DNA from: Pseudonocardia sp. 73-21
GTDB lineage: Bacteria > Actinomycetota > Actinomycetes > Mycobacteriales > Pseudonocardiaceae
Reading direction: 5' to 3'
Length of the DNA stretch: 64,000 nucleotides
Assembly (NCBI RefSeq): GCF_001899645.1
Contig: NZ_MKVV01000028.1
Location: 143,039 to 207,038, forward strand
Made by a program: the position numbers and the translations under genes. Below the pieces are notes generated by a model. It was not told where the DNA came from and ran no database searches. It saw only the letters and a program-made list of their open reading frames with translations. Below, piece by piece: positions 9,226-19,038 of this stretch (its first letter is position 1; each line of letters opens with the position of its first letter).

Positions 9226-10523
9226 CGGACGGCACCCCGCTGGGCGGGCGGCCGCACGGCCGCCGGCTTCTTGTACGGCTGCGGCATCGGCAGGGCCAGC
9301 AGCCGGGCGACCCGGCCCTGACCGTGCTGGCGCAGGGCGGCGATGGCCTCGGGCTCGTGGCGCGCCGCGTTGGCGATCACCCCGAACACGAACATGGTGA
9401 CCACGAGCGACGTGCCTCCCGAGGAGATCAGCGGCAGCTGCAGCCCGGTGACCGGGAGCAGCCCCACGACGTAGGAGATGTTGATGGCGGCCTGGCCGAC
9501 CAGCCAGGTGGTGGACACCGCGACCACGATCTTGAGCCACGGATCGGCGTTGCGGGCGGCGATGCGGAACCCGGTGTAGGAGAGCGTCGCGAACAGCACG
9601 AGCACCGCGAACCCGCCCAGGAACCCCAGCTCCTCACCGATGATGGCGAAGATGAAGTCGTTGTGGGCGTTGGGCAGGTAGTCCCACTTCGCGTTGCCCT
9701 GGCCCAGCCCCACGCCGAACAGCCCGCCGTCGGCGAGCGAGTAGAGAGCCTGCTGCGCCTGGAAGCCCGACGACTGGATGTCCGAGCCGTCGGAGTTGAG
9801 GAACGAGGTGATGCGGGCGAGGCGGTAGCTGGCGGTGAGCCCGAGCACCACGGCACCCAGCAGCGCGCCGCCCGACAGCGCGAGGATCAGCCGCATCGGG
9901 GCGCCCGCGAAGAACAGCAGCGCCACCAGCACGATGCCCAACGTGATGGCCCCGCCCAGGTCGGGCTGCAGCACCACGAGCATGAGCAACAGCAGCGCGA
10001 CCGGCACCACCGGCGACAGGGCGTACTTCCAGCGGTGCATCACGGCGCGGCGCGCGGCGAGCACGTGGGCGCCCCACAGCGCGAGCGCGACCTTGACGCC
10101 CTCCGCGGGCTGCACCGAGAACGAACCGATCGCGAACCAGCCGCGCGACCCGCCCCGGTCCACCCCGACGAACAGCACGGCCACGAGCAGCACCACACCG
10201 ATGACGAGCAGCCCGGGCGCGAGGGCCCGCAGCCGGCGCGGCGAGATCCGCAGCCCGACGTAGAACATGATCAGCCCGGGGACGCAGAACAGCACCTGCC
10301 GGGTGAACACCGAGTAGGTGGAGCCGTCGGCGGTGTAGGACTCGACCGCCGACGCCGAGAGCACCATCACCAGCCCGAACAGCGTCAGCAGCCCGAACAC
10401 GCCGAGGATCAGGTGCAGCGAGGTCAACGGCCGGCGCAGCCAGAGCCCGAGTGCGGTGCCGGTGCGGCCCACGGCGGTGCGGAAGGCGCCGGGCGGCGGG
10501 GATTTCCGGGCGGTGCGGGTCAC
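9222..10523 (-). CDS. ftsW: SEDS-family peptidoglycan polymerase FtsW
   Basis: FtsW is an integral membrane glycosyltransferase that polymerises lipid II at the septum together with FtsI. The 433-aa product has about ten hydrophobic spans, with SEDS motifs near [23 protein letters not shown] (about 125-145, containing the conserved Gln-Pro-Ala-Glu), [29 protein letters not shown] (about 270-300) and the C-terminal [12 protein letters not shown]. The basic N- and C-terminal tails are cytoplasmic. It overlaps murD by 4 nt and murG by 4 nt. Confidence 0.97.
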   Translation of the reverse strand: MTRTARKSPPPGAFRTAVGRTGTALGLWLRRPLTSLHLILGVFGLLTLFGLVMVLSASAVESYTADGSTYSVFTRQVLFCVPGLIMFYVGLRISPRRLRALAPGLLVIGVVLLVAVLFVGVDRGGSRGWFAIGSFSVQPAEGVKVALALWGAHVLAARRAVMHRWKYALSPVVPVALLLLMLVVLQPDLGGAITLGIVLVALLFFAGAPMRLILALSGGALLGAVVLGLTASYRLARITSFLNSDGSDIQSSGFQAQQALYSLADGGLFGVGLGQGNAKWDYLPNAHNDFIFAIIGEELGFLGGFAVLVLFATLSYTGFRIAARNADPWLKIVVAVSTTWLVGQAAINISYVVGLLPVTGLQLPLISSGGTSLVVTMFVFGVIANAARHEPEAIAALRQHGQGRVARLLALPMPQPYKKPAAVRPPAQRGAVR

Positions 10524-11899
10524 AGCTGCACCACCGCCTCGGCGAAGGCGCGCCCCCGGTGGGCGTAGTCGACGAACTGGTCCATCGACGCCGCCGACGG
10601 GGCCAGGACCACGACGTCGCCGGGGCGGGCGAGGGCTGCGGCGCGCCGCACGGCAGTCGTCATGACCTCATGGTCGCCCGTCGCGACCTCGACGACGGGG
10701 AGATCGGGCGCGTGTCGCGCGAGAGCGGCGACGATCTCCGAGCGGTCGGTGCCGATCACGACGGCGCCGCGCAGCCGCCGGGCGTGGGTGGCGACGAGCG
10801 CGTCGACCGACGCCCCCTTGAGCAACCCGCCGACGATCCACACGACCGGTTCACCGCGGGCGGCCAGCGCGGCGCCGGCGGCGTGGGGGTTGGTGGCCTT
10901 CGAGTCGTCGACGTAGGTGACGCCGTCCACCTCCCCGACGACGGCGCTGCGGTGCGGGCCGGGGTGGAAGTCGTCGAGCCCGGACCGGACGGCGTCGGGC
11001 CCGACGCCGTGGGCCCGGGCCACCGCGGCGGCGGCGAGGGCGTCGGTGAGACCGGAGGGCCCGCCGGGGTGCACGGCGGCGACGTCGGCGAGCTCCAACG
11101 CCGATTCGCCCTCCGCGTCCGCTCCGGTCGGGCCGCCGAAGGCCCGGTCGACGAGCACACCGCCGACGATGCCGAGCTGGTCGGCGCCGGGCTCCCCCAG
11201 CGTCACCCCGACACGGCGGGCGGCGGGCGACGCCGCGAGCAGGGCCGCCGCGGCCGCGTCGTCCACCCCGGCGACGGCGACCGGGCCGCGCAGGGCCTGC
11301 GCCTTCGCGGCGGCGTAGGCGGCCATGGAGCCGTGCCAGTCGAGGTGGTCGTCGGCGACGTTGAGCACACAGCCGACCGCCGGCACCACCGACGGCGACC
11401 AGTGCAGCTGGAAGCTCGACAGCTCCACGGCCAGCACCTCGTGCCCGCCTCGCACGGCCTCGACCAGCGGGAACCCGATGTTGCCGCAGGCCACCGTGTC
11501 GCGGCCGGCGGCGCGCAGGATGGCCTCCAGCATGCCCACGGTGGTGGTCTTGCCGTTGGTGCCGGTGACGGCGAGCCAGGCCGGGGGCCGGGGCAGGGTC
11601 TGCCCGATCCACCACGCCAGCTCCGGCTCCCCCACCATCGGCACGCCCGCGGCGGCCGCGGCGAGGACGAGCGCCTGGTCCGGGCGCCGTCCCGGCCCGG
11701 TGACGACGAGCTCGGTGCCGGCCGGGACCGCGTCCGGGTCGGGAGCGGCGGTGGCGCCGTCCGGGAGATCGGTGAGCGCCGTGGGCCGCGAGTCGGAGAC
11801 GGCGACGACGGCCCCCAGCTCGACCAGCACCCGCGCGACGGCGAGGCCCGACACCCCGGCGCCGGCGACGAGCACCCGCGTCCCCGCCAACGCGATCAC
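10520..11899 (-). CDS. murD: UDP-N-acetylmuramoyl-L-alanine--D-glutamate ligase MurD
   Basis: MurD adds D-Glu to UDP-MurNAc-L-Ala in the cytoplasm using ATP. The 459-aa product shows VLVAGAGVSGLAVARVL at the N terminus, the P-loop VTGTNGKTTTVGML near 115, LNVADDHLDWHGSM near 180 and YVDDSKATNPHAAGAAL near 320. GTG 11899 is selected because a strong GGAGG lies five to six bases upstream; the open frame back to 11953 lacks conserved sequence. A 97-bp gap to mraY contains a hairpin. Confidence 0.96.
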   Translation of the reverse strand: MIALAGTRVLVAGAGVSGLAVARVLVELGAVVAVSDSRPTALTDLPDGATAAPDPDAVPAGTELVVTGPGRRPDQALVLAAAAAGVPMVGEPELAWWIGQTLPRPPAWLAVTGTNGKTTTVGMLEAILRAAGRDTVACGNIGFPLVEAVRGGHEVLAVELSSFQLHWSPSVVPAVGCVLNVADDHLDWHGSMAAYAAAKAQALRGPVAVAGVDDAAAAALLAASPAARRVGVTLGEPGADQLGIVGGVLVDRAFGGPTGADAEGESALELADVAAVHPGGPSGLTDALAAAAVARAHGVGPDAVRSGLDDFHPGPHRSAVVGEVDGVTYVDDSKATNPHAAGAALAARGEPVVWIVGGLLKGASVDALVATHARRLRGAVVIGTDRSEIVAALARHAPDLPVVEVATGDHEVMTTAVRRAAALARPGDVVVLAPSAASMDQFVDYAHRGRAFAEAVVQL

Positions 11900-11946
11900 C
11901 GGATCCTCCACACGGTCCCGTGCGGCTGTCGCGGGGCCCCGTCGCA

Positions 11947-11970
11947 CCGCCACAGGTGACCATGTGGCGG
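11947..11970. repeat. Inverted repeat in the mraY-murD gap
   Basis: Perfect 8-bp arms CCGCCACA and TGTGGCGG enclose GGTGACCA. It is the only clear hairpin inside the otherwise tightly packed mur region, about 48 bp upstream of murD GTG. No T-run follows, so it could be an mRNA processing or attenuation element, or an operator. Confidence 0.55.
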
Positions 11971-11996
11971 AGTGGGGTGGGGGGCGGCGGCGCTGG

Positions 11997-13070
11997 TCAT
12001 CCCTGACCCGACGCCGCCGTCAGCCACTCGCTGTAGAACAGGCCCAGGCCCAGGGCCGCGCACATCGCGCCGAGCAGCCAGAACCGGATGATCACCGTGG
12101 TCTCGGCCCACCCGGCCAGCTCGAAGTGGTGGTGGAACGGGGCCATCCGGAACACCCGCCGGCGGGTGGTGCGGAAGACCGCGATCTGCAGCGCCACCGA
12201 CAGCGCCTCGACGACGAACACGCCGCCGATCACCACGAGCAGCAGCTCGGTGCGGGTGACGATGGACAGCCCCGCGATCAGCCCGCCCAGCGCGAGCGAG
12301 CCGGTGTCGCCCATGAAGATCCGGGCCGGGGCGGCGTTCCACCACAGGAACCCGATGCAGCCGCCCATCGCCGCGGCGGCGACCAGCGCGACGTCGAGCG
12401 GGTCGCGCACCTGGTAGCAGCCGGCGGCCAGCGTCAGCGCGCAGTTGTTGCGGAACTGCCAGAACCCGATGATCACGTAGATGGCCAGCACGATCGCCGA
12501 CGTGCCGGCGGCCAGCCCGTCGAGACCGTCGGTGAGGTTCACGGCGTTCGACCAGGCCGCGATGATCAGGTTGGCCAGCAGGACGAACCCCACGACGCCG
12601 AACGAGAGCACCGTGATGTCGCGGACGAACGACAGGTTCGTCGAGCCCGGCGTCAGGTCCTGGGCGTTGGCGAACCGGAGCGCCAGGATCCCGAAGACCG
12701 TGCCGGTCAGGACCTGCCCGACGATCTTGGAGGTCTTGTTCAGGCCCAGGTTGCGGGCGCGGCGCAGCTTGATGAAGTCGTCGAGGAACCCGACGACGCC
12801 CAGCGCGGTGGTGAGGAACAGCACCAGCAGCGCCGAGGGGGTGATCGGTTCGCCGGTGAGCACGTGGGAGATCAGGTAGCCGGCCCAGATGGCCAGCATG
12901 ATCGCGACGCCACCCATGGTGGGCGTGCCGCGCTTGGCCTGGTGGCTCTGCGGGCCGTCGGCGCGGATCTCCTGGCCGAAGCCCTGCCGGGCGAAGAACC
13001 GGATCAGGTACGGGGTGAGCAGGATGGAGACCGCCAGTGCGACCCCCGCGGCGATGAACACGCCCCTCAC
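11997..13070 (-). CDS. mraY: Phospho-MurNAc-pentapeptide transferase MraY
   Basis: MraY is the multispanning membrane enzyme that transfers phospho-MurNAc-pentapeptide to polyprenyl phosphate, forming lipid I. The 357-aa product has about ten transmembrane helices and the family signatures [13 protein letters not shown] near 48, [25 protein letters not shown] near 95 with the catalytic aspartates, [16 protein letters not shown] near 190 and the HHHFE motif near 325 ([22 protein letters not shown]). GTG 13070 overlaps the murF stop (GTGA). Confidence 0.97.
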   Translation of the reverse strand: MRGVFIAAGVALAVSILLTPYLIRFFARQGFGQEIRADGPQSHQAKRGTPTMGGVAIMLAIWAGYLISHVLTGEPITPSALLVLFLTTALGVVGFLDDFIKLRRARNLGLNKTSKIVGQVLTGTVFGILALRFANAQDLTPGSTNLSFVRDITVLSFGVVGFVLLANLIIAAWSNAVNLTDGLDGLAAGTSAIVLAIYVIIGFWQFRNNCALTLAAGCYQVRDPLDVALVAAAAMGGCIGFLWWNAAPARIFMGDTGSLALGGLIAGLSIVTRTELLLVVIGGVFVVEALSVALQIAVFRTTRRRVFRMAPFHHHFELAGWAETTVIIRFWLLGAMCAALGLGLFYSEWLTAASGQG

Positions 13071-14482
13071 GGCGACACCAACTCGTCTCTCAGTAGCTGT
13101 GCGGCGATCCGGTCCAGGCCGGCCGAGCGGGACGCCTTCACCAGCACCACGTCACCGGGCACGAGCTCGGCGCGCAGCAGCGCGACGGCGGTGTCGACGT
13201 CGGCGACGCGGCGGGCGTCGGCGTACCCGTCGCTGCCCACCGCGACCAGCTCGTCGACGCCCAGCTCGCGGGCCAGCGCCGCGATCGCCGCGTGCTCGGC
13301 GTCGCCGTCGGGCCCGAGCTCGGCCATCGGGCCCAGGACGGCCCAGGTCCGCCGGCCGGAGGCGAGCGCGGTGAGCGCGCGGAGGGCGGCGCGCATCGAG
13401 TCGGGGTTGGCGTTGTAGGCATCGTTGACGACGGTGACGCCGTCAGCCCGGTCGGTGACGTCCATCCGCCAGCGCGACGCGGGGGCGAGGGCGCCGAGCC
13501 CGGCGGCGATCTGCTCCGGGGTGGCCCCGAGCTCCAGCGCGACGGCGGCGGCCGCCAGGGCGTTGCCCACGTGGTGCTCGCCGACCAGGCCCAGCGCGAC
13601 ATCGGCCGAGCCCTGGGGTGCGACGAGGCGGAACCGCGCGCGTCCGGCGTCGAGGGTGACGTCCTCGGCGCGCACCGTCGCGTCGGGCGCCCTGCCGAAC
13701 GTGACGACCCGGGCCCGCGTGCGCGACGCCATGGCGGCGACCCGGAAGTCGTCCGCGTTGAGCACCGCGAGACCACCGGCGGGGACGGCCTCGACGAGCT
13801 CCCCCTTGGCCCGGGCGATCCCGTCGACCGAGCCGAACTCGCCGAGGTGCGCGCTGCCGACGTTGAGGACGACGCCGATGTGCGGAGGTATGGCCGCGGC
13901 CGCGGCGGCGATGTGGCCCGCGCCGCGGGCGGAGAACTCCAGCACGAGGTGGCGGGTGTCGGGGCCCGCGCGCAGGGCCGTCCAGGGCAGGCCGAGCTCG
14001 TTGTTGAACGACTCCGGCGGCGCGACCGTCGGGCCGAGCGGGGCCAGCAGCGCCGCGAGGAGATCCTTCGTGGACGTCTTGCCGGAGCTGCCGGTGATCC
14101 CGACGACGGCGAGGCCGGTGAGCGCGCCGACCGAGTGCGACGCGAGGCGGGCCAGCGCGGCGAGGACGGCGGCGCCGGAGCCGTCGGGATCGGCGTCGGC
14201 GAGGTAGGTGCCCGCCACCCGGGCGACGGCCGGGACGACCACCGCCGGGCCGTCGACCTCGCGGGCGGCCAGCGTGGCCACCGCGCCCCGGTCGGCCGCG
14301 GCGGCGGCGAAGTCGTGGCCGTCGACGTGCTCGCCGGGAAGCGCGAGGAACAGCCCTCCGGGCCCGACCTTCCGCGAGTCGAACTCGACGGCCGTGACCA
14401 GCGCGTCGGGGTCCGCCCCGTGCAGGCGGCCTCCGGTGACGGCGGCGACGTCGGCCAGCCGCATGGGGATCACGGTTGCCAT
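13067..14482 (-). CDS. murF: UDP-MurNAc-tripeptide--D-Ala-D-Ala ligase MurF
   Basis: MurF adds the D-Ala-D-Ala dipeptide to complete the UDP-MurNAc-pentapeptide. The 471-aa product has [16 protein letters not shown] at the N terminus, the P-loop [16 protein letters not shown] near 110, [12 protein letters not shown], the [12 protein letters not shown] loop and [17 protein letters not shown] near 335, followed by [12 protein letters not shown] 14482 is chosen to avoid a long overlap with murE and because conserved sequence follows; ATG 14464 is a later option. Confidence 0.95.
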   Translation of the reverse strand: MATVIPMRLADVAAVTGGRLHGADPDALVTAVEFDSRKVGPGGLFLALPGEHVDGHDFAAAAADRGAVATLAAREVDGPAVVVPAVARVAGTYLADADPDGSGAAVLAALARLASHSVGALTGLAVVGITGSSGKTSTKDLLAALLAPLGPTVAPPESFNNELGLPWTALRAGPDTRHLVLEFSARGAGHIAAAAAAIPPHIGVVLNVGSAHLGEFGSVDGIARAKGELVEAVPAGGLAVLNADDFRVAAMASRTRARVVTFGRAPDATVRAEDVTLDAGRARFRLVAPQGSADVALGLVGEHHVGNALAAAAVALELGATPEQIAAGLGALAPASRWRMDVTDRADGVTVVNDAYNANPDSMRAALRALTALASGRRTWAVLGPMAELGPDGDAEHAAIAALARELGVDELVAVGSDGYADARRVADVDTAVALLRAELVPGDVVLVKASRSAGLDRIAAQLLRDELVSP

Positions 14483-14504
14483 CCGATCATGTCTCGCTGG
14501 GGCA

Positions 14505-16031
14505 CTACCGCGCACCCAGGGCGGCCAGCGCTGTACCCAGTTCGGCCGCGTCGTCGAAGGGGTGCTTCACGCCGTGGATCTCCTGGCCGGTCTCGTGGCC
14601 CTTGCCCGCGACGACCAGCGCGTCACCCGGGCGCGCGGCCGCGACGGCCGCGGCGATGGCGGCGCGGCGGTCGCCGATCTCGAGGACCTCTCCGCGACCC
14701 GGCGCGGCCTGCGCCCCGGCGAGCACGGCGGCGCGGATCTCGGCGGGGTCCTCGGTGCGCGGGTTGTCGTCGGTGACGACGAGCAGCTCGGCCCGCGACG
14801 CCGCGGCCGCGCCCATCAGAGCGCGCTTGCCGCGGTCGCGGTCGCCGCCGCAGCCGAGCACCACCAGCAGCCGGCCGGGTACCTCGGCGCGCAGCGTGTC
14901 GAGCAGGGCGGCGACGGCGGCGGGCTTGTGGGCGTAGTCGACGACGGCGAGGTAGGGCTGGCCGGCCTCCACGCGCTGCATCCGACCCGGCACGGTGACG
15001 CGGGCGATCCGCTCCAGCGCCACGGCGGCCGGCACCCCCACCGCGTCGAGGCAGGCCAGGGCGACCAGCGCGTTGGCCACGTTGAACGCGCCGGGCAGCA
15101 GCAGCCGGCCCGGCAGCGCTCCCCCGGGCCCGAGCACCGTGAACGTCTGCGTGCCGTCGGCGCCGGTGACCATGTCGGTGGCCCGCCAGTCGGCGTCGCC
15201 GGTGGTGGACACCGTGACCGCGGACGGCGTGCGCGCGGCCAGCCTGCCGCCCCACTCGTCGTCGACGCAGATGACGGCGTGCTCGGCGCGGCCGTCGAAG
15301 AGCCTGGCCTTGGCCTCGAAGTAGTCGTCCATGTCGCGGTGGAAGTCGAGGTGGTCCTGCGACAGGTTGGTGAACGCCCCCACCGCGAACCGCGTGCCCG
15401 ACACCCGGCCCAGCGCCAGCGCGTGGCTGGAGACCTCCATCGCCACGTCGGTGACCCCGGCTTCGGCCATCACCGCGAACAGCGCCTGCAGGTCGGGCGC
15501 CTCCGGCGTGGTGAACGCGCTGGGCAACGTGCGCCCGTCGATGCGCGTGCCGACCGTGCCGAGCAGGCCCGTCGTGCGCCCCGCCGCGGCCAGCCCGGCC
15601 TCCAACAGGTGCGCGACGGTGGTCTTGCCGCTGGTGCCGGTGACGCCGAGCACCGACAGCCGGGCCGTCGGGTCGCCGTAGACCAGGGCGGCGACGGCGC
15701 CGAGCACCTCGCGCGGGCGCGGGTGCACGAGGACGGGCACCCCGGCGAGGCCCGCGCGCGTGGCGCCGTCGGGGTCGGTCAGCACGGCGACGGCGCCGGC
15801 CTCGAAGGCGTCGGCGGCGAAGTCGGCGCCGTGGGCGCGGGCGCCGGGCAGGGCCGCGAACAGGTCGCCGGGCCGCACCTCGGCCGCGCGCAGGGTGACG
15901 CCGGTGACCGCGGGCTGCACCCCGGACCAGGGGGCGACGTCCAGGGCGGAGGCCAGCGCGCGCAACCCGATCGGGCGCGTCGTGCGCGGCCGCGGGGGCG
16001 CGGCGGCGATGGCGGGGCCTGCGGGGGACAT
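14505..16031 (-). CDS. murE: UDP-MurNAc-dipeptide--diaminopimelate ligase MurE
   Basis: MurE adds the third amino acid, most likely meso-diaminopimelate, to UDP-MurNAc-L-Ala-D-Glu. The 508-aa product carries VRPGDLFAALPGARAHGADF (UDP-MurNAc binding), the P-loop VTGTSGKTTVAHLLEAG near 135, NLSQDHLDFHRDMDDYFEAK near 225 and DYAHKPAAVAALLDTL. The C-terminal TDDNPRTEDPAEI motif near 415 matches the DNPR signature of enzymes using diaminopimelate rather than lysine. A 304-bp gap separates it from ftsI, so it may have its own promoter. Confidence 0.97.
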   Translation of the reverse strand: MSPAGPAIAAAPPRPRTTRPIGLRALASALDVAPWSGVQPAVTGVTLRAAEVRPGDLFAALPGARAHGADFAADAFEAGAVAVLTDPDGATRAGLAGVPVLVHPRPREVLGAVAALVYGDPTARLSVLGVTGTSGKTTVAHLLEAGLAAAGRTTGLLGTVGTRIDGRTLPSAFTTPEAPDLQALFAVMAEAGVTDVAMEVSSHALALGRVSGTRFAVGAFTNLSQDHLDFHRDMDDYFEAKARLFDGRAEHAVICVDDEWGGRLAARTPSAVTVSTTGDADWRATDMVTGADGTQTFTVLGPGGALPGRLLLPGAFNVANALVALACLDAVGVPAAVALERIARVTVPGRMQRVEAGQPYLAVVDYAHKPAAVAALLDTLRAEVPGRLLVVLGCGGDRDRGKRALMGAAAASRAELLVVTDDNPRTEDPAEIRAAVLAGAQAAPGRGEVLEIGDRRAAIAAAVAAARPGDALVVAGKGHETGQEIHGVKHPFDDAAELGTALAALGAR

Positions 16032-16335
16032 GGGCCGGAGGTTACCGGCGACGACCGGACCGCCCGTGCCCGCACCGCCCCCCGCGCGTCATCACCGGGA
16101 GCCGCCCGGCGCACCCGTCGGTCCGGTCGGCGAACACCGCCCTCCCCGACGTCCGGACCAGCACCGATGATCGCCCGGACCCCACCGATGACCGCGAGGA
16201 CGTTCACCCGATCAGCGGACAACCAGCCCACAGACCCCCAAGCCCGGTCACCGCGACAAACCCCCCACCCACCGATCCCCCATCCCCGCGAGTCGGGCCC
16301 TGCATGCGCGCGGGCGGGCTGGTGGGCGGGTGGGC
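16032..16335. other. Intergenic region between ftsI and murE
   Basis: This 304-bp stretch carries no convincing gene. It holds an imperfect 21-22 bp tandem duplication (16153-16174 and 16175-16195, both beginning CCGGACC and ending in an ACCGATGA[TC]CGC pattern), G-runs on the minus strand, and one copy of CCGCGAGTCGGG at 16287-16298 resembling the core of the array after crtB. A promoter for murE is likely but no clear -35/-10 pair was found. Confidence 0.5.
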
Positions 16336-18201
16336 CTACGGCCAGATCTGGAGGGTCTGGATCGGGGTGGGGTCCGGTGACACCGGGATCTTGTCGCGCT
16401 GGGCCAGGTAGCTGGCGATGTCGTGGAACAGCGGCGCCGCGCTGGTGCCACCGCCCGGGGCGTCGAGCATGATCCCGACGACGAAGTCCGGGTTCTGCTC
16501 GGGCAGCATCCCGGCGAACGTGATCCAGTACGTGGACGAGTAGTAGCACCCGCACGCCGGGTTCACCTGCTGCGCCGTGCCGGTCTTTCCCGCGACGTGG
16601 TAGCCCGGCACCGCCGCGGCCGCTCCGGTGCCCTTCTGCCCCGGCGCGTTCTGGGTGACGGCCATCAGCATCTGGCGCACGGTCGCCGCGGTCTGCGGCG
16701 AGACGACCTGCACCCCCGGCGGCTGCGGCGTCGGGACGCGGACCCCGTCCGGCCCGGTGGTGGACTCGATGATCCGCGGCGGGATCCGCAGCCCGTCGTT
16801 GGCGATGGCCTGGTACATGCCGGCCATCTGCAGGATGGTCATCGACAGGCCCTGCCCGATCGGCAGGTTGCCGAACGTCGAGCCCGACCACGTCGAGAGG
16901 GGTGGCACGACACCGGCGCTCTCGCCCGGCAGACCGACGCCCGTCGGCTGGCCGAGCCCGAACTTCGTGAGCATATCGGCGAAGCGCTGCTCCCCCAGCT
17001 TCTGCGCGGTCATGATGGTACCGATGTTGGACGACTTCGCGAGGACGCCGGTGAGCGTGTAGTGGTCCAGGCCGTGCACCCAGTCGTCGTGGATGGTGCG
17101 GTCGGCCACCTTGATGCTGCCCGGGACGTCCAGCACGTCGGTCGGCTTCGCGATCCCGTCCTCGATCGCCGCGGACATCGTGACGATCTTGTTGACCGAA
17201 CCGGGCTCGAACGGGTTGCTGACCGCCGGGTTCGACAGCTGCGCGGGGGTGGCCGCGCCCAGGTTCTTCGGGTCGAACGTCTCGCCGGTGGCCAGGGCGA
17301 GCACCTGGGCGGTTCTCCGGTCCAGGACGACGACCGACGAGTCGGGCTTCGCACCTGACTTCTGGATGTAGGCGCTCAGAGACTGCTGGACGTGGTACTG
17401 GAGGTCGGAGTCGAGCGTCAGCTGCAGGGTGGAGCCCTGCACGGCCGGACGGACGAAGGACTGACTGCCCGGGATGACGTTGTTGCTGCCCTCGGGGGTG
17501 TCGACGACGCGCAGCCCGTCCACCCCGGTCAGCAGGTTGTCCTGCGAGTACTCCAGACCGACCCGCCCCGAGAGCCGGGCGGGCGTCGTGTCCAGGTTCC
17601 ACGTGGAGGAGCCCACGATGTTGGCCGCGATGTCGCCCGCCGGGTACTGCCGGTCCTCACGGCGCTCGAGCGCGAGCTCCGGGAACTTCTTGCGCAGCCC
17701 CGCGGCGACGTCGGGGTCGACGTTGGGCGCAAGCACGACGTAGGCCGCGTCCTTGTCGAGCAGAGCCTGGACGTCGGCCTGCTGGAGACCCGCGGCCTGC
17801 GCCACCGCCGCCGCGATCGCCGCCGTGTAGGCGGGCGCGTCCGTGGGGTGGACCTGCCGGATCTGCCGTGGGTTGGTCACCACCGCGCTGGACTCCACGC
17901 TGAACGCCAGCGCGTTGCCGTTGCGGTCGAGGATCGGGCCGCGCTCGGCGGGCAGCGGGATCTTGGTCTGGGCCTGACGGGCCGAGGCCGCCGACAGCGC
18001 CGGCGCCTGCACCGTCTGCACGACCACGAGCTTGAGCGTGGCCACCGCGAGCACCGCCACCAGGACCAGCCGGCCGATCTTGTAACGGGCGTTGTCGGCC
18101 CGGGCGAGCCGGCCCCGGGGCGGAGCCGGTCGTCGCGGGGGCCCGCCGGAGCGGGTTGCACCGGACGGCCGGGACCGCGGCCGTGGCGGTGCCGTCGTCA
18201 T
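16336..18201 (-). CDS. ftsI: Septal transpeptidase FtsI (PBP3/PbpB)
   Basis: FtsI is a class B penicillin-binding protein that crosslinks septal peptidoglycan. The 621-aa product has a basic, Pro-rich cytoplasmic N terminus (1-45), one membrane anchor (about 47-67), a PBP dimerisation domain beginning KIPLPAERGPILDRNGNALAFSVE, and a transpeptidase domain with the catalytic SxxK (GSVNK near 333), SxN (KSSNIG near 390) and KTG (AGKTGTAQQ near 530) motifs. It has no PASTA domain. The ATG overlaps the ftsL stop (ATGA), coupling their synthesis. Confidence 0.97.
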   Translation of the reverse strand: MTTAPPRPRSRPSGATRSGGPPRRPAPPRGRLARADNARYKIGRLVLVAVLAVATLKLVVVQTVQAPALSAASARQAQTKIPLPAERGPILDRNGNALAFSVESSAVVTNPRQIRQVHPTDAPAYTAAIAAAVAQAAGLQQADVQALLDKDAAYVVLAPNVDPDVAAGLRKKFPELALERREDRQYPAGDIAANIVGSSTWNLDTTPARLSGRVGLEYSQDNLLTGVDGLRVVDTPEGSNNVIPGSQSFVRPAVQGSTLQLTLDSDLQYHVQQSLSAYIQKSGAKPDSSVVVLDRRTAQVLALATGETFDPKNLGAATPAQLSNPAVSNPFEPGSVNKIVTMSAAIEDGIAKPTDVLDVPGSIKVADRTIHDDWVHGLDHYTLTGVLAKSSNIGTIMTAQKLGEQRFADMLTKFGLGQPTGVGLPGESAGVVPPLSTWSGSTFGNLPIGQGLSMTILQMAGMYQAIANDGLRIPPRIIESTTGPDGVRVPTPQPPGVQVVSPQTAATVRQMLMAVTQNAPGQKGTGAAAAVPGYHVAGKTGTAQQVNPACGCYYSSTYWITFAGMLPEQNPDFVVGIMLDAPGGGTSAAPLFHDIASYLAQRDKIPVSPDPTPIQTLQIWP

Positions 18202-19016
18202 CAGCCGTTACCCGTGCCGGTGGCCCGGGCCGCCGGTGTGGGCGGAGTAGACCGAGCAGGCGGGGCGGCCGGAGCAGACTGGGCGGCCGGAGCAGACTGG
18301 GCGGCCGGAGCAGACTGGGCGGCCGGAGCAGACTGGGTGGCCGGAGCAGAGTGGGCGGGCGGAACAGGCTGGGCGGGCGGCTGGGCCCCTCCGGCCTGGG
18401 CCGCCGCCGGTGCGCCACCGCCGGGTCCGGCGTTCGGGTCGGTCACGTCGGTGACGGCGGTGACGCCGACGGGGGCCGCCGGGGTGCTGCCCGGCTTCGC
18501 GGCCGGCGGGGCGACGGGCACCGGGGCGACGGCGGCCTTCGGCTCGCCCACCACCGTGACGGCCCCGGACGCGTCGACGACGAGCCGCGCCGGGTCCTGC
18601 ACCGGCACCATGCCCAGCTGGGCGGCCCGCGCCGCCAGCGCCGGCGCCGAGCTCATCTGGGCGACGTCGCGGTGCAGCCGCTCGCTCTGCGCGGTGAGGG
18701 CCTGTGCGGCGGCGCGGGCGTCCTGCAGCCGGTAGGAGTCCGACGCCGCGGCCGTCGACAGCCACAGCGTGGCCACGAGCCCGGCGGTGAGCAGCACCAT
18801 CACCAGCAGCACGAACTGGGCGCGGCCGGCCGGTGCGGCGGGCCGGGTGGACCGCACGCGGCCCGTCCCCAGCACCCGCTTGAGCCGGTCGTCGCGGCGC
18901 GCGTAGGCCTTCTTCGTCGACGTGCCGACGGTCTCGCGCGGCGCGGCGGTCCGCTGGGCCGGGATGGTGGCGGTGCGGGTGCGTGTGGCCGTCCGCTCCT
19001 TGACCGATGCACTCAT
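18201..19016 (-). CDS. ftsL: FtsL-like septum protein with hexapeptide repeats
   Basis: The 271-aa product is a bitopic protein: basic cytoplasmic part (1-65), transmembrane helix about 68-88 (FVLLVMVLLTAGLVATLWLS), and a short coiled coil about 90-125 ending in the FtsL-typical AAQLGMVPVQDP. Position between rsmH and ftsI supports FtsL. It is much longer than usual FtsL because of an extracytoplasmic Ala/Pro tail (about 145-271) that includes tandem AAQSAP hexapeptides. Start ATG 19016 has GAGGGGG upstream. Confidence 0.88.
   Translation of the reverse strand: MSASVKERTATRTRTATIPAQRTAAPRETVGTSTKKAYARRDDRLKRVLGTGRVRSTRPAAPAGRAQFVLLVMVLLTAGLVATLWLSTAAASDSYRLQDARAAAQALTAQSERLHRDVAQMSSAPALAARAAQLGMVPVQDPARLVVDASGAVTVVGEPKAAVAPVPVAPPAAKPGSTPAAPVGVTAVTDVTDPNAGPGGGAPAAAQAGGAQPPAQPVPPAHSAPATQSAPAAQSAPAAQSAPAAQSAPAAPPARSTPPTPAARATGTGNG
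18265..18372 (-). repeat. 18-bp tandem repeat inside ftsL
   Basis: Four perfect copies of GCGGCCGGAGCAGACTGG (18265-18336) are followed by two degenerate copies (18337-18372). The 18-bp period encodes the hexapeptide AAQSAP in the FtsL tail, so length changes by slippage keep the frame. Confidence 0.9.
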
Positions 19017-19038
19017 CGTTGTCCCCCTCGTACGACGT

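Noticed and set aside
10520..11953. Longer murD start at 11953
   Set aside because: The extra 18 codons are unlike MurD, and GTG 11899 has an optimal GGAGG.
15779..17602. Long minus-strand frame overlapping ftsI and the murE gap
   Set aside because: It runs out of frame through ftsI and reads as Arg/Ala-rich nonsense; ftsI has all penicillin-binding motifs.
18265..18372. Repeat array considered as CRISPR
   Set aside because: The units are contiguous with no unique spacers and are in frame within ftsL.
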